From: Paramecium pentaurelia
Lineage: Eukaryota > Ciliophora > Oligohymenophorea > Peniculida > Parameciidae
Reading direction: 5' to 3'
NCBI GenBank assembly: GCA_905183005.1
Contig: CAJJDO010000124.1
Coordinates: 202,120 to 266,119, forward strand
Length of the DNA stretch: 64,000 bases
Part shown: piece by piece, positions 52,237 through 63,392 of the stretch
Position numbering within the stretch: the first letter of the stretch is position 1
How the letters are laid out: the number at the start of each line of letters is the position of its first letter
Notes under the pieces: generated by a model
What the model was told of the DNA's origin: nothing
Seen by the model: only the letters and a program-made list of their open reading frames with translations
Database searches by the model: none
Translations under genes and position numbers: made by a program

Positions 52237-53540
52237 ATGAAGATAGCAGTTCTGATAGCGATATTATCACTTGCGTTCTGTTATAGAACACCACAATATG
52301 AGTCAGCATAATAGGTCATAGTTCAATATGCGGGAGGTCACATATTGGAAGCTCAAGCAGGAGTTCCAAGATAAGTGGTTGTGGATGTAAAATTCAAGAA
52401 AGCTTTCGAAGTTCCCCCTTAAGTGTTTATTTCAGCATAATTACTTGATTGGAGTGTTGGCTTACCTCATGGGTTTATGGAAAGAGTTAGCGATATCACA
52501 ACCACAGGTAATTATGTTATATTATTATTACAAAGGATTCAAATTAAGTGGAGTTGCAGTTGGACCTTCTCCTCTTTATTCCTTATTTGTTGATTGGTAT
52601 GCAATTTATGATCCCAGAATTTAAGTAGTGACATTTGAATCTACAGATGTTAAAGAATTAAAAACTGGATAAGGTGAAAGAAAAGTATCATATACAATTG
52701 AACACAGTCTCAAAGATGCAACAAATGCTATTGTAAGTTTAATTGGTTGTAAACACTTATTAACAAATCCAATAGTGGAAGTCAAAGTAATTAGTCTTTT
52801 GCATTTTAGGTTGAATAAGTAACACCAAAATCTGTCACTGTTTCAGTAAGAACATATTGGCAAGCATAATTGGAATTTATAAGATTCAATGTTCTTTTGG
52901 GTACTGATCAATCTTTATGGGTTTCACCTGCATATGTTTTCTATAATGATCCTGCTTCAAGTCATCCATTTGTCAAAAGAGCACCAAGTGCAGCTGAAGT
53001 TCCATAAACTATTGAATTACCAAAAGTATGGTAAAGTGGCCCAAGAGTACCTATTGTTACTCTCAGAGGTTATGATGTTGAAAGAGCTAGAAATATGAGA
53101 TTGCAATATAATAAAGTAGTACTTGAATCAAAGTTGACATACAATCTCGTAACATGTACTTATTTATTACTATTATTTCTTTAGGGTGGGATACTTAAAT
53201 TTATGGAGTTTTCCATTAAACAGCTATTTTTGTTGCTGATACAACTTACAAAATATTTGATCCAGATTGTGCAGAGTTATTCTCTGAATGTAATTTCAAG
53301 GGAGACTCAGTAACTGTTTGTGATAGAATTCCAGATTTACCAGGATATGGATGGTCTAAACCAATCAGATCCTTAACAGTTCCAGTATCTAGAAGATTAT
53401 ATCTTTTTAATAAAGAAAAGTATGAAGGTCAAAGAACTTCTTTCATTGCAAACTAATAATGTATGGAATCTATAACCTTTTCATTTGCATAACTCTAATC
53501 ATTTGAAGAAGAAGATCATCCTGTTCTTGCAAGTTAATGA
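52237..53540 (+). CDS. Secreted H-type-lectin-like and beta/gamma-crystallin-like protein
   Basis: 407 residues; introns of 28, 23 and 29 nt. The first 15 residues (MKIAVLIAILSLAFC) form a clear signal peptide. Residues about 45-125 resemble an H-type lectin domain (VPPQVFISAQLLDWSVG ... GFKLSGVAV ... VDWYAI); a second lectin-like stretch follows. Residues about 320-400 resemble a beta/gamma-crystallin unit (CAELFSECNFKGDSVTVCD ... RRLYLFNKEKYEG). Secreted ciliate granule proteins with crystallin domains are known (Tetrahymena GRT/IGR proteins), so storage in dense-core secretory granules such as trichocysts is a reasonable inference. The second domain is less certain than the first. Confidence 0.75.
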
Positions 53541-53597
53541 ATTTAATATAAAAACAATCAATGAATAACATTTATTAATTAATTATTTAATTAATTA

Positions 53598-53960
53598 ATG
53601 TTTGTTCCTCATAAGCCTTGGTATTTTGAAAAATATATTGATTTCTTTGATCACGATGGTACACTTTTAGGATTTGAAATTGAAGATCAAATCTACTTTT
53701 ATGATTAGCATGGAGGATGGGCTGATTAATAAGGTTGCTATTACAATTCTAATTGTTAACCTGATGGTTGGTTATTACCTGATGGAAAAGAGGAAATATT
53801 ACATTATAATTAAAATAAAGAGTTTATAAGATCATATAGAATTTAAGATTTAGATTGGTTGAATCAATAAGAACAACACAGAAAAAGAAGGCAATCAGCT
53901 ATTAAATAGATTTAGATTTTAGAGGAATTGGGTTGGGATTTAACTAAAATTACAATTTGA
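53598..53960 (+). CDS. Small unknown protein
   Basis: 120 residues, no intron. Begins MFVPHKPWYFEKYIDFFDHDG and contains aromatic, acidic stretches (GGWADQQGCYYNS), then a basic helix (QHRKRRQSAIKQIQ). The FDHDG string resembles an EF-hand loop start but the loop pattern is not completed. It lies 57 bp after the lectin/crystallin gene on the same strand. No family recognised; open frame and Gln codon use support a real gene. Confidence 0.6.
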
Positions 53961-54360
53961 TATAATTATAAAATATTTTCACCTTATTCATATGACTCAA
54001 TCTAATTTCTTTAATAAATTATAATACAAGCTTAAATCCAATTAAACTCTTGTTTGAATATCTCAAAATTATTTTTTGTAATCATATTGTTAATTCAGTA
54101 AAAACATATAAAAATTTAACTATTGGTAGAGAAGACTATTTAATATTCAACATATCACTTTTTAAGAATAAAATTTATTTTTATAAGAATAATAAAATTA
54201 AATAATAGAATGTTTAAACGAACTAAGACTAATTTAAGACTATATTCTCTTCAACTTTCAAATCATGCTGTGTAATAAACGAAAATGAACTTTCTAAAAA
54301 TTTTGTTTAATGTAAAAATTTCATTAATTTAATAATTTAAATATTAAAAAATAATAAAAA
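53961..54360. other. AT-rich intergenic spacer
   Basis: 400 bp; nothing recognisable. Confidence 0.55.
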
Positions 54361-54814
54361 TGAAAGAACTATAACCATGATAAAGATAGACACGATTTTA
54401 ATCTAAAGTATAATAATGTGGTTTATGTTATCATTCAATAGAATATACAGGGACACCTGGATAGTTGTTATCACTCATTTTGTTTAGTTTGCATTTTTAA
54501 ATTGTCTAATTTAATAGAATCCATTAAATCAAGATTAAAAATACTTGTCCTCTTTGTAAATAAACATTTATTTAGATTGAATATAAATGGAATAGAGTAT
54601 TTATTATATTTAATTAGTATATTATAAAAGCCATAAAATATCGAATTAAAAATTTAAAGAAACTAAGTAAATCATCAATATTATTACTAGAATTTTTGTG
54701 AAAGATAAAAATCAATCTCAAGAAGAGGGACATTCTAATATTTTACTTGAATTCTTAATTCAATTATTTTTAGCTGATAGTATTTATAAACTACATGCCC
54801 TTGTTAATAATTGA
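54361..54814 (+). pseudogene. RING-finger gene with disrupted frame
   Basis: Pieces of a C3HC4-type RING are present in order: CGLC (nt about 54418), CYHSFCLVC (about 54465) and CPLC (about 54550), followed by a helical tail ending FLADSIYKLHALVNN before TGA 54812. The first and second pieces are in different frames, with a +1 shift next to a TAG codon and no GT-AG intron. The second to third join needs removal of 14 nt. Another shift lies near 54600-54660. The only upstream ATG (54361) runs into TGA after six codons. A recently broken gene is the simplest reading; a live gene with unusual processing is the alternative. Confidence 0.5.
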
Positions 54815-54874
54815 AAATGCATAGATCTTTTAAAATTTTCTATATTATATAATAAATTTTATATTAATACAACA

Positions 54875-56320
54875 TCATATAGGATAATCATCATCTGCTT
54901 CAGGATCAATAACTTTAGCACTCTCACCCTTTATTATGTGACTTATAACACTTTAATTATTGGCAATCTTTTCTTCATATTGCTTCTTGAATTCAGGATA
55001 ATGGTACAACAGAATTTCCTCATAAATCATATCTAAAATGATATAATTGATTACCTTTGAGTTATTCATTAGTAAACTCATACATTTCAAATTCAAACTC
55101 CATATTAGATACTGGAGATCTAGTAGGCTATTAAGTTTAGATTAAATAGAATACTTCATCATTTGGATTATGCAATTCCTTTAAATATGGATGTTTTAAG
55201 GCCTCAGCAGCTGTGATTCTTTTCTTATAATCAATTTCTAAGAATTTTTCAAGAAGATCATATCCTTCTGGTGGTAATCCTTTAACAACTTTATCCCAAG
55301 GTACTCTTTCTAATGATCCTAATTCTGAAACTAATTCAATAAGTTTAGATGAAACAAAAGTATCTTAAATTTGCATTATCTTTGTTTTAGAAGGGGTTCC
55401 AAGAGTTTCAAAAATCATTTTAATTTGTTGTTTAGCTTAAAATAAGTTATTATCAATTACAATTTTATCCTCTCCATAATGTTTTACCTCTTACTATTTC
55501 TGCAAATATACATCCAACACTCCATATATCTACTGCTTAAGTATAAGTTTTAAGTCCTAACAATAATTCTGGAGCTCTGTAATATCTTGTTTCAACATAA
55601 TCTGTCATGATATTTGGATTTTGTTATTGTGTTTTTGTTGTCTATAATAATGCTCTTGACAATCCAAAATCACAGACTTTGAGCATGCAATCTTATTTAT
55701 TTAATAACAGATTTGTTGGTTTCTAAATTAAATTATATTATATTACAAGATCTCGATGCAAAATATTGGCTGAATGCATATATTTTAAGGCCCTTAGAAT
55801 TTAATACAAAAACAATTTAAAGTGATCTTAATTCAATTTTGCATGTTCTTTATCAATTACCCGTTTTAAGTCAGTATCTAATAATTCTGTTACACAATAA
55901 CTATTAATACATTTAAGTGTAGTATATACATATCATAAAAGTGTTTTCTTGATTTAGGTAACTGTAGAGTGATTAAATTAACTATCTAAAGTCTTTTTAT
56001 TTAATATATACATTTTCATGTCTTAAATTTCTTAAGATCTTTAACTCTCTTAATGTTCTTTTAGCATAAAATCTATGTTCAAATGTTCTTTCAATTTTTT
56101 TTATTGCCACCATTTTTTATTCTGTATTTGTTGCTTTTGTATCTTCACAACCAATCACAACACCATATGCACCACTTCCAACTGAAATTATGAGTAAAAT
56201 ATTACGCTATTAAGTTGGCTTGTATCTCTTTTCTATAATAAATTCAGATTCATCCACTTTAAATACATTAGCAGAGTATGCCTTTTAAGCATATTAATCA
56301 TAATTATAGCTAGTGTCCAT
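54875..56320 (-). CDS. MAP kinase with TDY activation loop
   Basis: 439 residues; introns of 26, 29, 24, 25 and 22 nt. Serine/threonine kinase signatures: Gly loop VGSGAYGVV, the ATP Lys in VAIKKIE, HRDLKPTN, DFGLS, activation segment MTDYVETRYYRAPELLL, DIWSVGCIFAE, and the MAPK insert. TDY places it near plant TDY and protist long-branch MAPKs, activated by dual phosphorylation of Thr and Tyr. It should phosphorylate Ser/Thr-Pro sites in signalling. The C-terminal region ends with an acidic PEADDDYPI. The 24-nt intron falls between HRDL and KP of the catalytic loop. Family assignment is firm; the pathway is not known. Confidence 0.92.
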
Positions 56321-57387
56321 TTATAAATTAATTTATATATATAATCTTAAATAAAAACTCTAACCAAAAACAGTATATGAAATCATTTTACTTGATTTTT
56401 TTACATTCATTTTAACAGATATTTTTAAAATTTTTCAATTGACAACATTTCTTACAATTTTCAATTTTATTCTATGATTTAAGTATAAATAATTGTGCAA
56501 TCTCTGAAATATATGGAATTTTAAAAAGAATGAGTTTTTTAACTTCTTATCAAATATAATATGATTAATAAAAAAATTTATTTCTTATAAATGTTAAATA
56601 ATCTAATAATTATATCAATATTAAAACATTGATATTTTAATTGAAATTTAGTGATTTTTAGAAATAGCAGTTACTCAAAGCTATTAAATTGAATTTTATG
56701 TTTATAAAAATTAAATTGAATATAAATACTAAAAATAAGCTTGAATAATTAAATTAATAATAAAAAGTATTAAGTTAGATATTAAAATTAATTATATTTC
56801 AAGCGAATCAAATTTATTCACTTAGATTTCACAAATTATAATGAATGAATCCACAATTTAAAATAATAATTAATTGATTTTTAAATTAATTAAAATTTTA
56901 ATAAACCATCAATTATATCTTTAATTACAATTTTATTTATAATATTTAATATCCTAAAGACTATAGATATTGATAATAATATTTTAGTTATGATTACACT
57001 ACTTTTATTAGATAAAATAATTTAGCAGTCATAGTTAACTTAATACTTTCTCTATTTATTAAACTATAGGAGGATATTGTGAATATAGAAAGTTGGGAAA
57101 ACAAATTTTCAATGTTTTAATGGCAAGTTTAAGTTTGTTTTTAAGATTTGAATTTCATAAATGAATTATTTATATAAACAGAGTTAATTTAAAAAATTTC
57201 TAATAAAAGTAATATACTAATTGTATTTAGTATTTAGAGGACCTACAGACAAATCAATTCGACTAATAAAATATAAGAATATTATTCAAAAATAGTATCC
57301 ATTATCAATTAATTAAGAAAAATAATTCAAATGAAAAACTGAAATTGAATGAAAAATACAAATTTATTATCATCTAATTTTATATAT
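56321..57387. other. Long AT-rich non-coding region
   Basis: About 1.07 kb with no credible gene on either strand. Its 3' part leads into the kinase-like fossil and may hold further unrecognisable remains of it. Confidence 0.5.
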
Positions 57388-57566
57388 ATTAAGAAAATTA
57401 AATAGAATAGAAGGATGATTGAATTACAATTATCAATTAATATATATTAAAATAAATAAGTCCTTATAATAAGTTGTTCATAATTTAAGAGAAAATATCT
57501 AGATATATTCTAAAATTTTATATTTATTCTTATTAAACATAAATCTATAAAACATAATTAATTGAA
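57388..57566 (+). pseudogene. Fossil of the degenerate histidine-kinase-like gene (3' end)
   Basis: This stretch aligns base by base with the 3' end of the minus-strand pseudokinase gene (reverse complement of about 44837-45052). Shared strings include TAAGTCCTTATAATAAG, ATAATTTAAGAGAAAATATC and CTAAAATTTTATATTTATTC. An 18-20 bp deletion and scattered substitutions separate the two. No open frame with a start is kept, and nothing resembling the N-terminal part is seen. It is therefore a relic of a duplicated copy in the opposite orientation. Confidence 0.75.
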
Positions 57567-57780
57567 TCAAGATAAGTTATGTGATAATTTAAAGATTTAG
57601 AATCAAATTTAAATAATATTATTAAGATTATTATTTAAAATTGATTCATTTTAGTCTATTAAATTAAATTACATAAACTATCTCTCTAAAACAAAAGATT
57701 GTGTTCAAGATGTAAAATTAGAATAAGTTGAGGAATGTTCTAATGATGTCAATAAATTATTTTAATTAAATAAATTCACA

Positions 57781-58841
57781 ATGCCTATTACGAGTAAATT
57801 GTACATAATATATATAGATGATATCTATCAGGAGTTACTTGACTTTGAAGAAAGATACCACAAAGGATCAGAAAAATATGATGTTATATAAAAATTGATT
57901 GATTTGTATGCTTTGTTAATCGAACATTATGACAGCATTTAAGTAAGAAATTAGTGAGTGTAGGATCCAGTTGGATATTATTTTAATGAGAAATTATAAT
58001 CTTTGTTTGCTTGTCAAAGAGCCCTGAAGAGCATTCGTAAAACTAATCAAGACTTGCCCCCATCTATGCCTAGTCATACATAAAGTTTAATTATATAAGA
58101 GACTAACAATATTTAGAACAGTTAAGAAAGTGCAAAAGCTAAGGTACTAAAATAATCCAATTATAAGTAAACTATTGGTGTTGAACACAAAAAGAGAGAA
58201 CGTTAAACAAAGGCAAAAATTGCAATGGAAATATAAGATAAGATTGAATGCAGCTAAAATGATTTGTAGCATTTAATAAGTGGATATTAAAAAGCATCTG
58301 ATTAGACATAAAAAGTGATTGAAGAAGATCTTAAACGATAAGATGAATTGTTTATGTAGAGAAGACTTAAAAGAGAAAGTATAATTCCATATTGATAAAA
58401 GAAACTAATTTAATGAGAAAATCGAGTAGAATGTGTTCAACTAAATGTAGTACTGAAAGATTAGATTTATTTGAAAGTTGTATTGAATTTTCAAGTGGAG
58501 GAGTGGATTAGATTTAAGAAATTAATAATGCTCGATTGATGTTGCTACTTAAAGAATAATCTGGCAAAATTAGTTCAGAAAAGACAAATCCTATTGCACC
58601 AGAATAAGTGGAAGAAGTATAGCCATTTGAAGAGATACAAATAGAAGAAATGGATGAAACTGAAAATATTATACCACCTAGAAGATAGATAAGAGAATCA
58701 TCTTCAGAAGATGTTACAGATTCTCCACCTCAACCAAGAAGAAAAGTTTAATAATTTGGTATGATTGATAATAATGGTGATATGTTATTAATAGAAGATG
58801 AATAGAATCAAATAAGTGATTTAAATATTTAATTAAATTGA
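57781..58841 (+). CDS. Coiled-coil protein, unknown
   Basis: 338 residues; introns of 21 nt (near 57932-57952) and 23 nt (near 58380). The N-terminal 100 residues are helical (YQELLDFEERYHKG, EKYDVIQKLIDLYALLIEHYD). A charged coiled-coil region follows, then an acidic tail with RRQIRESSSEDVTDSPPQPRR that looks like a phosphorylation-rich segment. No family recognised. The frame is also open upstream of the chosen ATG (reading KLEQVEECSNDVNKLFQLNK), so an upstream start or exon is possible. Downstream the same frame stays open for about 110 codons after the TGA stop. Confidence 0.65.
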
Positions 58842-59274
58842 ACTAGATGGCTTGAATTAATATATTTGCATTATAATAATTATCAATAATATTTATATAA
58901 TAATAATAATGATATTGAAGATTATTTATAGCCATAATATATTAATCTTATGGTAAATCAATCATTATTATCATATATAAATTACTTTAGAAGTTAATAA
59001 TAATAATATTAAAATCATTCAAATAATTTAGTATAGAAACATTCTGATTAGAAAATACAATTAATTTTTATACATTTTAAATTTTGCATAGAATTAATTA
59101 CTTCTATCTTGATAACTCTTTTTAATATACTTTATATATTTACAGATAAAATTGTATTCTTTAGTTTATTTTGATATCTTCTAGAGTGACTTAGAAATTT
59201 GATTAAATCGTTAACCGTCTAATCTAATTACATTATAATCTTTTTTATTATTAATTAATTAAACTCAATTTTGT
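58842..59274. other. Spacer with an open frame in phase with the upstream gene
   Basis: 433 bp between same-strand genes. In frame with the preceding gene, about 110 codons stay open to TGA 59172-59174, ending in a hydrophobic stretch (ELITSILITLFNILYIF). An ATG at about 58954 could start a 74-codon ORF. This may be chance, a separate small gene or a readthrough extension. Confidence 0.4.
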
Positions 59275-60343
59275 ATGTCAACAGAGGAACCTGAAGCGTA
59301 GGGGTGTGAATTATTGGGAGGATTTGGAATATTAGTATAATCAATTTTGGGATTCCTTTGCTTTTTAGTCCTTGTCTGTAATAAATTCATTTTTATATTT
59401 TTAGTCAAGAGGCACATTGAAAAACCTAAAAGAGTTTGGAAAATATTTTTAATGGTAATTTCAGAATACATAACATAGGATACTGCTAAATAGTTTGTTA
59501 GTGCTGTTGTGCAGCATTTCTTAAATATTGGATTGGCTTTATTGTTGAGTTCTGCAGATAGTGGAGATTAATGTTAATGGTATATAATATTGTTAAGGTA
59601 GGTATTTTATTACTTATATGTTGGATTGTACTATAGGTATGTTAATTAATTGTTTATTGATCACTCTTTTTGAAAAACTATTTCAAAAGTTAGGTTAGAC
59701 GGTATACATCTTAGTAATTTTTATAGCAATTTTAAACAGGCAATTATTACACTATATCCTATCCATAAATAACAACTTACTCTATAAGTTCTAATGATTT
59801 AACTCAAGCCTAAAAAGCTAAACCTAAAGTTGAAGTTGCATATGGAGTGTATGTATTTTAATTAACATTGTGGATTTTAATTGTTGTTGTAGTAAGTTAT
59901 CACTCATTAAAACAAGAGCAAAGTTATCCTTTATTTTTTCTAATTAATCTTGGGAGAATATTTATTGACAGCAGTATCATGGATGTTCTAACCTATAAAT
60001 TAATATCCAGAACTCGAGCTTGTAATTGTACTAGTCATCATACCTTTAATATTTAATGCTCTTTGCGTATCAAAACAGGTTATTATAGTTTTGGGTGCAA
60101 GATTCATTTCTCAAGAAAAGTAAATTTAAGAAGAAGGAAAAAAATGCAGTTTTGGATGCTCTCTATGAAAAAACTGACTAGCCTGTTGAAGTGGAAATCA
60201 TAGATGGAGATGAGAGTTGCAGACCTTCAATAACAGGAATTGAATTATAGCCCTAGTAGACAAATAATGATTTAGTAATTACAGAGACTAAATATGATGT
60301 TGAAGTAAACGAATAATAAACTGATTCATCAAATGAGGTTTGA
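59275..60343 (+). CDS. STIMATE/TMEM110-like multi-pass membrane protein
   Basis: 307 residues; six introns of 27, 24, 22, 25, 25 and 22 nt. Family marks: CELLGGFGILVQSILGFLCF, KRHIEKPKRVWKIF, VQHFLNIGLALL, DQCQWYFITYMLDCTIGM, then later transmembrane helices (LTLWILIVVVV, LELVIVLVIIPLIFNAL) and an acidic tail. This family includes the ER protein STIMATE, which promotes STIM-ORAI contacts at ER-plasma-membrane junctions, and yeast vacuolar YPL162C. Five predicted transmembrane helices. A link to store Ca2+ handling is inferred from the family only. Intron-dense compared with other genes in the window. Confidence 0.83.
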
Positions 60344-60873
60344 TGATGAGAGTAACTTTTTCTATATTTTTTTAAATACGCTGTTATAGATTCAAAAGTT
60401 TTAGTTTCTTTAATATTATTAGATATCTCGAATATTAGTACTAATTAATATTTGAAATATATTTTCAAATTATATCTTTATTTTTGACTTCATTTAATCT
60501 CAAATAAAATTAATTAAATATATCAAATGATACTATTGCTCATTCTCAAATAATAATTAACTCATTACATTATTTCAACAACAAATTTTATTTTTTAATT
60601 TTTATTTTTTAATAAAACTAATAAATTTTTAGTAAATACTAGTTTTATAAAATAATTTTTTTTATTCTTTAAAATAATGTAACAAAATTTCAATGAAATT
60701 AAAAGAATTTTCATAATTCCACAAATATTATTAATCAAATAAAAACTATATATGTATAAAGGTAAATTTTATATTAAATTTAGATATATAAAAATATTAC
60801 TTAACTAATTAAAAATAAAAAAACCTTGAAATTTTATGAAGTTTATTAAAAGCTATTTAAATAAAAAAATATA
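60344..60873. other. AT-rich spacer between convergent genes
   Basis: 530 bp, extremely AT-rich, nothing recognisable. Confidence 0.6.
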
Positions 60874-61301
60874 TCAACTTTTGTTTTTGACATCATTCCA
60901 AGCTTAATTAAGTTCATAAAATACTCTTTCAGCAATATATCTTTAAACAGGAGGACTTTAATTATGTTTATCAGGATGAACAATCAATAATGCTTAACGA
61001 TACTTTAACTAATAAATTAGATATATTAAATACCTTCATTTTACCATCAGTCATTAAATCACCTATTGAACATTACCAATCTGTTCCTTCCCATAAAACA
61101 TCATTCAATGTAGAAAGAAGCAATCTTAAATTATTTCTTACATTATTTTTATAAGCCCAATTTAATATTTTTGGTTCTACTTCATCTTTTGCTTGTTATC
61201 TCAAAACATTATAATCTTCTTCCTCCTACCAAATCTTTTATAGACCCTCAGCTGCTTATTCTACTCTCAAATCAACAATTTATTTATCTGTAAGCCCTTC
61301 A

Positions 61302-61387
<86 letters not shown>

Positions 61388-62246
61388 TGATTGTTTTGGA
61401 ACATCAAATTAAAATAGATCCTCTCTTTGAGATTACTCCTTTTAAACAATAGGTTATTTATCTATATTTGTCTAGAATTCAAATAAATCTTCACCCTATT
61501 TTGCTTATGGTTACTGTGATTGAGGATTAAATCCTAAAAACTGTAAGGAATCTTTATTATTTTACTATTGTTTTGGTTAATTTAAATTTAAATTAGTATT
61601 ATTTATATCTAAATCTGTATGGCTGATTGGTTATGATTAAGTATGATGAGGATTTGGTTTGTAATCAAATTTTTCAAATGCTTCTAAAAGATCGCCACCT
61701 TGACTAGTCCCATTTGATAAATTACTAAATTACTTATTGCTATATCTCTCACCACCTTATTGTTAAATTTATTTTTAATTTTATTACTATTGTAATTTAG
61801 GTGATGAATTAGATTGTTATTTTTAAGTTTAATACGACTATTAAATAGGATTTTGTTAGATCTTTAAATCTCCAACTTTTTAATCTTAAAACAAACTTTC
61901 AACCATTTTTTTAGCTATTCTACTATATGAAAGATGTTAAAGAGTTAATATTTTAACGAAAACAGTATCATTAACAACTGGTACTTTAGCATTAGGATTA
62001 GAAATATCAAACCAAGCATATCTATTAGTTAAATTAATTGATTACGTTTTTGGTTCAATATCTTAAACAAATATCTTAAATCTAATATGATGTGTTGTAA
62101 TCTTAAAAGGAAATTGCTGTAATATATTTTTTACTATCAGCTACAATAAAGTTAGATAATTATTGTACTTCCTCTCCTTAAAAAAAGAACATAAATTGTG
62201 TCTTTGGTTCATTTTGATAATAATATACAATAGGAATCTATTTCAT
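60874..62246 (-). CDS. Auxilin-type J-domain protein with polyQ and possible N-terminal DIX-like domain
   Basis: 437 residues; introns of 28 and 31 nt. The C-terminal 85 residues match the auxilin J domain: NNVRNNLRLLLSTLNDVLWEG, then LIVHPDKHN with the HPD triad, and FYELNQAWNDVKNK. Auxilins recruit Hsp70 to strip clathrin from vesicles. The middle is Gln/Asn-rich with repeated DLFEF-like and DLLEAF strings that could bind clathrin or adaptors, plus 27 consecutive Gln (61304-61384). The N-terminal 105 residues (IVYYYQNEP ... YAWFDISNPNAKVPVVNDTV) resemble a ubiquitin-like DIX fold; this is tentative. The start at 62246 was chosen because the frame is open through the 28-nt intron. Confidence 0.85.
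61304..61384. repeat. (ATT)n microsatellite coding for 27 Gln in the auxilin-like gene
   Basis: 81 bp of uninterrupted TTA units on the plus strand; TAA codons on the coding strand, flanked by Ile-Ser and Tyr-Glu codons. Confidence 0.95.
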
Positions 62247-62491
62247 TAATTTATATATTTATAATAAAATTATTATTCATAAATTTTCTATCTACTTTTA
62301 TACTTATTTTAGATACATAACAAGTATTTATTCATTTAGATAAAATCTTTTATTATTTTTAAGAATTAAATATTTTGAAAGATCTTTTCAATATTTAAAG
62401 AAGAACAATCTTCTTATTCAATTAGTAAAATAGTATAAAAATAATAAAATTTAACATCTATTTTAATGTTATATGAATTAAATTGAATAAA

Positions 62492-62869
62492 TCAACCACT
62501 GGTGTATTTGGTGACTGCTTTTGTTCCTTCTGAGATGGCATGTCTAGCCAATTCTCCTGGAAGAAGCAATTTCACTGCTGTTTAGATTTCCCTTGAACTA
62601 AGTGTTCTTCTCTTATTGAATCTAACCAATTTACTGGCTTCAAGAGCAATTCTATCAAAGATATCATTGATAAATGAATTCATAATGTTCATAGCTTTTC
62701 TTGAAACACCAATTTCTGGGTGAACTTATCTTAAAACCTTGTAAATATAAAGAGCGAATGTCTCTTATCTTCTTCTTGACTTTTTTTTATCATCTGATCC
62801 TTTCTTTGTCTTGACTGTTTTGACTGTCTTTTTAGCTGCATCAGCCTTTGGTGATTTTGATGGTGCCAT
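62492..62869 (-). CDS. Histone H2B
   Basis: 125 residues, no intron. A short Lys-rich tail (MAPSKSPKADAAKKT) precedes the histone fold: ETFALYIYKVLRQVHPEIGV, SRKAMNIMNSFINDIFDRIA, LVRFNKRRTLSSREIQTAVKLLLPGELARHA, ending TKAVTKYTSG, the hallmark H2B C-terminus. It pairs with H2A in the nucleosome core. Its GC content and strict codon preference (AGA, CTT, GCC more frequent) differ from neighbours, as expected of a highly expressed gene. No other histone gene is in the window. Confidence 0.97.
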
Positions 62870-63392
62870 TTTAATTAATTTGAAAATAATATTTATAAGC
62901 CAATACTTAATGTACTTTTCTTGCAATTTGATTGGTTAATTAGGAATATTTGAAATATAGACACTAAAATAATAAACAAGTATCTAATTCAGTACTATAT
63001 CTATTAATTAACTAAAAGAATGAATTTGTGTAAGAGTACAATAATAAAATCAAAAAAATATTAGTTGATGATGATGTAAAGATTAATTAGATAATCAAAT
63101 AATAGAATATCAAAGTATTTATTATATAATCACTTTCAATCTTAATATAAGTTTATAGAAACTAAATTTATTATTCAAATCAATATAACAAAGTGAATAT
63201 ACTTTAATTTTATCAATTATTTTAAGTCTTTTTTTTACAAATTATATAAAAAATAAACTCAAAAAATTAGTTCAACATATTATTGTTACTATGAATTTCT
63301 ATCCATGTTAATAGGAAAACAAGAAATTTATACCAAGAATATAGAATTATGAATCTAAATAATTACTAATATAAAATGGCAATATTATTTAT
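62870..63392. other. AT-rich intergenic spacer upstream of H2B
   Basis: 523 bp; should hold the H2B promoter, but I see no defined element. Confidence 0.5.

Noticed and set aside
61267..61449. Poly-asparagine ORF on the minus strand
   Set aside because: It is the wrong frame of the auxilin-like gene; in the true frame the repeat is polyglutamine flanked by matching coding sequence.
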